Origin: DAOVRL01 sp964459805
Lineage (GTDB): Bacteria > Planctomycetota > Phycisphaerae > Sedimentisphaerales > Anaerobacaceae
Direction of reading: 5' to 3'
Assembly: GCA_964459805.1 (NCBI GenBank)
Contig: CAYWOD010000049.1
Location: forward strand, 1 to 18,701
DNA: 18,701 nt
A program made the translations under genes and the position numbers. Under the pieces are notes generated by a model. The model was not told the DNA's origin, did no database searches, and saw nothing but the letters and a program-made list of their open reading frames with translations. Below are positions 13,917-18,701 of the stretch, one piece after another (within the stretch, counting starts at the first letter, position 1; every line of letters begins with the position of its first letter).

Positions 13917-14723
13917 TTATACGGCATCTAATTTCAATATCCTCAGTGATGTTTTTGCAACATCAATCATTATTGGAAGCATTTCCTCTGCCGTCCAATG
14001 TGTTGCTTTGGTGAATATCGACACAGCTTGCAGCATTACTGTCTGGTCGCTTGAGGTAATAAAGATATTTTCGCAGCAATTCTCATCTATTGGCATACTA
14101 TAATTAGCAGCCGTTAGCCTATCAATTCTATTCAATGACCCCACATTATGGCGTAATTCTACAGTACGCCCATCAGGGCGTGAAACTGAAACAGGTTTAG
14201 TAAGAAAGTTAGAACCCTGCAAAAATAAGACATACGGAAAATGTTTTTCATCAACCATTATATTTCTTATTTCATTTATATTTTTATGCGATCTTTCAAT
14301 GGCATTCCCTGCAACCATGATGTCTTGGTCTTTATTCTTGCCAACTAAAATCCCCTTACTAATATTTTCAATATCCTTACCTTGGTGTTTTGCTTCTGAT
14401 ACAAGGATAATCCGCCAGCGATTTTCATCGTCTTTGACTTCGATAATGCCACCATCAGGCTTAATGCTAGAATTTTCAACAAAAAGAGTTACACCTAACC
14501 TATCATCAACATTATTTAGCTTTTGATTTATTTCACTTTTTTTTATTTTTTTTCTATAGTGAAATTCCAAATTAGGGAAATCTTTCTCAAGAGATTTGAA
14601 AGTTATTTTTGATACGGCATTGACTGAATTATCATGCTGCTGTGCAGATGTACCGAATATCCCATCGACCCCTTTGCTTTTTCCATGCTGTTTAGTAAGC
14701 CTATCTGTTTGATTCTTTTTCAT
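13917..14723 (-). CDS. Type II restriction endonuclease, EcoRI family (predicted GAATTC)
   Basis: Cleaves unmethylated DNA, predicted at G^AATTC. The 268-aa product aligns by eye along its whole length with EcoRI (277 aa). The catalytic PD-(D/E)xK residues are present: D90 in SSIKPDGG, then E110 and K112 in SEAKHQGKD, equivalent to EcoRI D91, E111 and K113. The recognition segment AGNAIERSHKN (138-148) is identical to that of EcoRI (N141, A142, E144, R145 there), which makes the specificity prediction strong. Other matching blocks are SHKNINEI, FPYVLFLQGSNFLT and DRLTAANYSMPI. The C terminus stops about ten residues short of EcoRI, at a possible junction. Its ATG overlaps the methyltransferase stop (TAATG), so the two are translationally coupled. 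The gene is markedly AT-rich compared with the ilv genes. Confidence 0.96.
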   Translation of the reverse strand: MKKNQTDRLTKQHGKSKGVDGIFGTSAQQHDNSVNAVSKITFKSLEKDFPNLEFHYRKKIKKSEINQKLNNVDDRLGVTLFVENSSIKPDGGIIEVKDDENRWRIILVSEAKHQGKDIENISKGILVGKNKDQDIMVAGNAIERSHKNINEIRNIMVDEKHFPYVLFLQGSNFLTKPVSVSRPDGRTVELRHNVGSLNRIDRLTAANYSMPIDENCCENIFITSSDQTVMLQAVSIFTKATHWTAEEMLPIMIDVAKTSLRILKLDAV

Positions 14724-15739
14724 TATACTGATAATTCTTGGTATTGTTTTGATGGGGACTTGTTTTCTCGGCTATGCAATTCACATGTTCTCGGTAAATT
14801 TATATTAGTTATCTCATCCATAGCTTCCTGTATGCTTATGTCATTAAAAATTGAATAAGGCTTGACATACAAATCATCACCGATTTGAGAAATGTGCGAT
14901 TGTAGATACTCATTTAACATAGGATCGTTATCAACTAATAGAGAATTTCTTCCTTCTTCGATACAGACACGCCCAGTTGTACCCGACCCAGCAAAAAAAT
15001 CTAAGACTGTAGAACCAGGGTACGATAATCCACGAACAAACCTACGAATTACTTCAACGGGTTTTTGTGTGGGGTGTCCAACTCTTTCTTTTGAGTTTCC
15101 ATTAAGCCTACTGATTTCCCATACATTTGTCGGGTTTTTCCCTTTATCTACACTTTCAGGATTCAATCGTTTGTCTTTTTTATACAGTTTTTTTGTTTCC
15201 TCATCATAGGGGATTCTTACTGAGTCCAAATCAAAATAATACTTTTTAGTTTTTGATAACCATATTGCCTCTTCATGCCTATTAGCAAAAAAACGATGCG
15301 CACTCATACCATTCTTGTAATACCATATTATTAAATTTACAAAACGGAGTTGAGTTGAATGTCTGGTATAGTGCAGAATTTCTAATAAATCACCTTTTTT
15401 AAGGTCTTGATACTGAAATCCCCCAAATATTACGCAACTACCAGAATTTGACAGCACCCTATATATTTCATCTATCCATGTTTTCACCCATTCTAAATAG
15501 TTATCAAAAGTATCCCAGTAATCTAAGTCTAAATTATATGGAGGGTCAATTAATACCAGTTGAATTGAAGAATCCGGTATCTGCTTTAGGATTTTTACAG
15601 CATCTTCGATAAATACAGAATGAACAGTTTTATTGACCTCAGATATCATAATACCTACGTCAGAACTGTGCCGTATGCCATTTTTCTTTTGACTGTTTAT
15701 TGCAATGTGGCCTTTATTAAAATGAGATTTGTTTGGCAT
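14723..15739 (-). CDS. Type II DNA adenine-N6 methyltransferase, M.RsrI-like beta class (predicted GAATTC)
   Basis: Protects host DNA by methylating adenine in the predicted GAATTC site, partner of the EcoRI-like endonuclease. The 338-aa product has the beta-class order: catalytic motif IV DPPYNL (65-70) before the SAM-binding motif I FFAGSGTTGR (248-257). The N-terminal SHFNKGHIAINSQKKNG pattern and the blocks SAHRFFANRHEE, RLNPESVDKGKNPTNVW and RLNGNSKERVGHPTQKP match M.RsrI, the methylase of an EcoRI isoschizomer, rather than M.EcoRI, whose motif order differs. AAAGGAG lies ten bases before the ATG at 15739. It is the first gene of a two-gene operon, so methylation is expressed before restriction; no separate controller protein is visible. 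AT-rich codon use suggests horizontal transfer. Confidence 0.95.
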   Translation of the reverse strand: MPNKSHFNKGHIAINSQKKNGIRHSSDVGIMISEVNKTVHSVFIEDAVKILKQIPDSSIQLVLIDPPYNLDLDYWDTFDNYLEWVKTWIDEIYRVLSNSGSCVIFGGFQYQDLKKGDLLEILHYTRHSTQLRFVNLIIWYYKNGMSAHRFFANRHEEAIWLSKTKKYYFDLDSVRIPYDEETKKLYKKDKRLNPESVDKGKNPTNVWEISRLNGNSKERVGHPTQKPVEVIRRFVRGLSYPGSTVLDFFAGSGTTGRVCIEEGRNSLLVDNDPMLNEYLQSHISQIGDDLYVKPYSIFNDISIQEAMDEITNINLPRTCELHSRENKSPSKQYQELSV

Positions 15740-15792
15740 GTATTAAAGTCTCCTTTCGCCTTTTTTGTCATATTTTCACTTAACTCTTTTAT

Positions 15793-16086
15793 TCATAACG
15801 CCTTACAAGTCTTTCGGGCCGTTTAATCTGTCACATATCACGCCTTATCTGTGGTATATCACGCTTAATTTGCGACATATCACGCTTAATATGCTACAAC
15901 TGGCGCTTCATTCATGGGAGATAACGCTTCGTCTCTGGCAGAACACCGTTCATCTGCGACATATTAAGGATTATTTATTACGGATAACGCTTTATCTACG
16001 ATAGATTAAACTTCATATATGGCATATCACACTTACTTTGTCATAGCTAAAGCCTGCTTTTGCATAAAGTAAACCGCCTTAATGGA
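15793..16086. repeat. Degenerate 21-bp tandem array upstream of the R-M operon
   Basis: The gap between ilvN and the methyltransferase contains about 12-14 end-to-end units of exactly 21 bases. The clearest units start at 15835, 15856, 15877, 15898, 15919, 15940, 15961, 15982, 16003, 16024 and 16045; flanking ones (15793, 15814, 16066) are weaker. The best-conserved part is ATATCACGCTTAAT at the beginning of a unit, followed by a variable CTGCGAC-like end. Three adjacent units (15835-15897) are closely alike, and divergence increases outwards. No gene is visible here; the translation in one frame is just a 7-residue periodic string (ITLNLRH type). Confidence 0.85.
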
Positions 16087-16129
16087 AAAGTCAACTGATT
16101 TCGTGGATATCGACAAAATCATGGGCGTC

Positions 16130-16618
16130 TTACGACTCGATTTTGGCCTGTCTTGGCATTGCGATTGTCCCGGTTCTCGCTACGCTCTTGATGCCGTAGG
16201 GCTTGCAGGCGTTGATAAAGGCCTCGATCTTGGATTCAGGCCCGCTGACCTCTACCATAAGTGTCTTCTGGCTGATATCAACAACTTTGCCCCTGAACAT
16301 ATCTACCAGGGAGACGATTTCAGGCCGCTTTTCAGGCGGTGCAGAGATCGATACGAGCATTAAATCGCGAGCCACTATCGGCTGGCCCACAAAATCCTGC
16401 ACCTTAACAACAGGAACAACCTTGGCTAATTGTTTGCGAACCTGCTCAACAACCCTGTCATCCCCGACAACTACTATCGTCATCCGGCTGAGCTTCGGGT
16501 CCTCGGTTCGGCCGACAACAAGAGAGTCAATATTAAACGCCCGCGCCGCAAACATCCCCGCAACGTGCGCCAGAACACCGGGCTTATTTTCAACTAACGC
16601 GCTTATTAAATGCTTCAT
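16130..16618 (-). CDS. ilvN: Acetolactate synthase small (regulatory) subunit IlvN/IlvH
   Basis: Regulatory subunit that activates the large subunit and confers feedback inhibition by valine. The 162-aa product begins with an ACT domain: the HLISALVENKPGVLAHVAGM segment (3-22), then RAFNIDSLVVGRTEDP, with the conserved Gly of the NKPGVL loop at the usual valine-binding interface. The C-terminal half (about 80-162) matches the ALS_ss_C domain, including SKIEAFINACKPYGI. Start ATG 16618 lies 26 bases after the ilvB stop, with GGAAAG upstream, so ilvB and ilvN form one operon. Downstream there is no ilvC; instead the 21-bp array and the R-M genes follow. Confidence 0.95.
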   Translation of the reverse strand: MKHLISALVENKPGVLAHVAGMFAARAFNIDSLVVGRTEDPKLSRMTIVVVGDDRVVEQVRKQLAKVVPVVKVQDFVGQPIVARDLMLVSISAPPEKRPEIVSLVDMFRGKVVDISQKTLMVEVSGPESKIEAFINACKPYGIKSVARTGTIAMPRQAKIES

Positions 16619-16644
16619 TTTTCACGCCACTTTCCAGGTTCAAA

Positions 16645-18360
16645 TCAAATCAATCTTTCCAAAATATCGAGGCCATCCATCTCATTTAAGCTTTTGCCTG
16701 CCGGCACCATCGGCCAAACGTTCTCCTCCCGCTCGACCTTGAAATCAACAACACAGGGCTTCTTCTCGGCCAGCATCTTCTTGACCGCCTTGGGAACGTC
16801 CTCTTTTTTGTCAACCGTAATGCCTACGGCGCCAAGCGCACGAGCAACCGCAGCATAGTCCGGGTTGGACAGATAGCTCTTTGAATAACGCTTTCCGTAG
16901 AAAAGCTCCTGCCACTGCCGAACCATCCCCATATATCCGTTGTTGAGGATGCACACGTTAATCGGCAGGTTGTGCTCCACCGCCGTGGCAAGCTCGGTCA
17001 TCGTCATGTTGAAACTGTGGTCGCCGTCAATATCGACAACCGTGGCATCCGGCTTGGCTACCTGAGCGCCTATCGCAGCCGGCAGACCATAGCCCATCGT
17101 GCCGAGCCCGCCCGAGCTTATAAGCTGCCGAGGCCTCGTGAATTTATAGAACTGGGCCGCCCACATCTGATTCTGGCCCACACCGGTTGTTATTATGGCC
17201 TCACTCTTGGTCTGACGACAAACCTCATCGACAACATACTGCGGCTTAATCATCTGCGAATCCCCGTCATAACGAAACGGGTACTTCTTCTTCCACTCAG
17301 CAATCTTGTCGAACCACCGCTTCCGTTCCTCGTACTCAACTTCCTTAACCAGCTCGCTGAGTATTTCTTTCGCGCCGCCCACAACGGGAATATCCACGTT
17401 AACATTTTTCGATATGCTCGCGGGGTCTATATCGATATGTATCACCTTTGCCTTTGGAGCAAAGGTCGCTACCTTACCTGTCACTCTGTCGTCGAACCGC
17501 GCTCCCACGGCAATCAACAAATCGCACTCCTGAACCGCATAATTGGCGTATGCCGACCCGTGCATCCCGAGCATATCAAGGGATTCGGGCTTCCTCTGGT
17601 CGAAACTACCCAGCCCCAGGAGTGTCATTGTCACGGGAAGATGCGCCTTCTCCGCCAGCGTCCTTAGCTCTTCGCTCGCATTGGCGCTGATAACGCCGCC
17701 GCCGACGTAAAGCACAGGCTGCTTGGACTTGTTTATCGCCTTTGCCGCCATTGATATTTGTCTGGCGTGCCCTTTGGTCCGCACGCGATAGCCGGGCAGA
17801 TCAATTTCGACCGGCCCGTCTGCACCAAACCTGGCAACCTCAACATCAACCGGCAGATCAACCAGCACCGGACCCTGCCGACCGGTCGAGGCGATATGAA
17901 ACGCCTCCCGGATCGTGCGGGCCAGGTTTTTAATGTCTTTCACGATGCAGTTGTACTTTGTGACCGGACGGGTGATGCCGGTGGTGTCCGCCTCCTGAAA
18001 GGCATCGTTTCCGATCAGCTCCGTGCGAACCTGCCCGGTCAACGCAACCATCGGTATCGAATCCATCATTGCCGTGGCAAGCCCCGTTACCAAATTGCAC
18101 GCGCCCGGCCCGCTGGTTGCGACCACAACGCCTACTTTCCCGCTGGCGCGGGCGTATGCGTCGGCCATGTGGCAGCCGCCCTGCTCGTGACGAGGAACCA
18201 CAAAGTTAATCGGCGCATCGTACAATCTGTCAAACAAAGGCAGCACGACGCCCCCTGTGTAGCCGAACATCGTATCGACACCCTCTTCTATGAGCGTATC
18301 TACGATAATCTGTGCGCCTGTCTTAATAGCGGACTGAGAAGTGCCAGGTTTGGAATTCAT
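16645..18360 (-). CDS. ilvB: Acetolactate synthase large (catalytic) subunit
   Basis: Thiamine diphosphate and FAD enzyme that condenses pyruvate with pyruvate or 2-oxobutyrate, the first common step of branched-chain amino acid synthesis. The 571-aa product has GYTGGVVLPLFD (33-44), the catalytic Glu in RHEQGG (E59), ATSGPGACNLVTGLA, and the central FAD-binding domain. The C-terminal TPP motif runs from GDHSFNMTMTEL to NNGYMGMVRQWQ; GDHSF replaces the common GDGSF/GDASF form. The biosynthetic (anabolic) rather than catabolic type is supported by the FAD-domain segment and the adjacent regulatory subunit. AGGAAAGG precedes the ATG by nine bases. It is the first gene of the ilvBN unit, behind a consensus promoter and a structured leader. 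Confidence 0.96.
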   Translation of the reverse strand: MNSKPGTSQSAIKTGAQIIVDTLIEEGVDTMFGYTGGVVLPLFDRLYDAPINFVVPRHEQGGCHMADAYARASGKVGVVVATSGPGACNLVTGLATAMMDSIPMVALTGQVRTELIGNDAFQEADTTGITRPVTKYNCIVKDIKNLARTIREAFHIASTGRQGPVLVDLPVDVEVARFGADGPVEIDLPGYRVRTKGHARQISMAAKAINKSKQPVLYVGGGVISANASEELRTLAEKAHLPVTMTLLGLGSFDQRKPESLDMLGMHGSAYANYAVQECDLLIAVGARFDDRVTGKVATFAPKAKVIHIDIDPASISKNVNVDIPVVGGAKEILSELVKEVEYEERKRWFDKIAEWKKKYPFRYDGDSQMIKPQYVVDEVCRQTKSEAIITTGVGQNQMWAAQFYKFTRPRQLISSGGLGTMGYGLPAAIGAQVAKPDATVVDIDGDHSFNMTMTELATAVEHNLPINVCILNNGYMGMVRQWQELFYGKRYSKSYLSNPDYAAVARALGAVGITVDKKEDVPKAVKKMLAEKKPCVVDFKVEREENVWPMVPAGKSLNEMDGLDILERLI

Positions 18361-18566
18361 TTCTTGATACCTTTCCTGATAAACGTAATCTCGTTATTCC
18401 AGTCAATTACGGCTTAACCGGGTCCCCCCGGCTTCTTAGCCCTTCCCGCTCAGGAGAAAAGGCCAAGCCGGCCGAAGATTCTGAACCCTGCCATAATCCC
18501 GTAACCATCCCGCTGACCGGGATGTCTCAGGGCCGTATCTGTATGTTTACACACAAATACGGGGGT
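18361..18566 (-). promoter_or_regulatory. Structured 5' leader of ilvB, possible attenuator or cis-regulatory RNA
   Basis: The transcript from the promoter at 18567-18595 has a leader of about 200 nt. Three hairpins are visible: CCGTAT/ATACGG (18533-18562), CATCCCG-CTGAC-CGGGATG (18506-18524) and a long imperfect stem closed by CCGGCTT/AAGCCGG (18428-18471). A 14-codon frame, MAGFRIFGRLGLFS, ends inside the long hairpin; it has one Ile and two Leu, fewer than classical ilv leader peptides. I see no T-run after the last hairpin and no T-box sequence, so any control would more likely act on translation. The class of RNA is not one I recognise. Confidence 0.45.
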
Positions 18567-18595
18567 ATTATACACGACTAAACATCCGATGTCAA
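18567..18595 (-). promoter_or_regulatory. Consensus sigma-70 promoter of ilvBN
   Basis: On the minus strand a perfect TTGACA (18590-18595) and a perfect TATAAT (18567-18572) are separated by exactly 17 bases. Transcription should start near 18560. A promoter this close to consensus is expected to be strong, which fits a gene whose output is controlled afterwards in the leader or by feedback. The 106 bases beyond it to the window end hold no gene I can recognise. Confidence 0.85.
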
Positions 18596-18701
18596 TCACT
18601 TTCGGCAATTTATTTGCTCGCCAACAAGGATTTTTGCCTCATCCGGTTAATGCGTAGGTGCACTACAATTATGCCCCAACTTATCAAGGCAGAATCAGAC
18701 A

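Noticed and set aside
13513..14103. 196-codon plus-strand frame over the small protein and the endonuclease end
   Set aside because: It is antisense to two genes with better evidence and has no domain signature or ribosome-binding site.
15765..16004. 79-codon open frame through the 21-bp array
   Set aside because: The translation is a by-product of a repeat whose length is a multiple of three; no ribosome-binding site and no conservation signal can be seen.
15793..16086. Possible CRISPR array
   Set aside because: Units are 21 bp, contiguous and all degenerate in the same way; there are no constant repeats alternating with unique spacers, and no cas genes are in the window.
18361..18566. T-box riboswitch in the ilvB leader
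   Set aside because: I could not find the conserved T-box sequence or a specifier loop and terminator pair with a T-run.

Overview
The window is a stretch of bacterial chromosome, GC-moderate to GC-rich, with housekeeping genes separated by unusually repeat-laden intergenic DNA. The intergenic families (7-bp TCGTATN-type arrays, 11-bp GGGTTCGTTTT-type arrays, CATTCCTGCGAAAGCAGGAA-type inverted repeats) and a Trp/Tyr-rich lipoprotein family resemble what I know from Planctomycetota, especially Phycisphaerae-like environmental genomes. That assignment is inference; no 16S gene is present.

Layout. 364-2947 (minus): a Ktr/Trk-type potassium uptake pair, membrane subunit followed by its RCK regulatory subunit, with a 7-bp tandem array in the gap. 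3081-5183 (minus): RecG. 5316-5978 (minus): protein-L-isoaspartate methyltransferase. 6198-6866 (plus): lipoprotein. 7138-7884 (plus): BioD. 8201-9853 (plus): NadB, with a nested inverted repeat and a promoter upstream. 9922-10517 (plus): RNase P RNA, oversized because of two long arms that carry the same 11-nt stem sequence. 10561-11391 (minus): second lipoprotein. 11454-12458 (minus): IlvC. 16130-18360 (minus): IlvN and IlvB behind a textbook sigma-70 promoter and a structured leader of about 200 nt.

Between ilvN and ilvC, where many bacteria have a continuous ilvBNC operon, lie about 3.7 kb of accessory DNA. From upstream to downstream on the minus strand it holds a degenerate 21-bp tandem array, an AT-rich type II restriction-modification operon (an M.RsrI-like beta-class adenine methyltransferase overlapping an EcoRI-like endonuclease, predicted target GAATTC), an in-frame gene-tail fragment with an attC-like sequence at the endonuclease stop codon, a 48-aa basic small protein with its own Shine-Dalgarno, and about 1 kb of several repeat families.

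How it fits together. IlvB, IlvN and IlvC carry out the first two common steps of branched-chain amino acid synthesis. IlvC has a coenzyme loop lacking the usual phosphate-binding residues, which suggests NADH use. NadB and BioD start NAD and finish near the end of biotin synthesis. The restriction-modification unit looks acquired: its base composition differs from its neighbours and it separates ilvBN from ilvC. The items I would look at first are the twin-armed RNase P RNA, the R-M island with its small protein and 21-bp array, and the ilvB leader.
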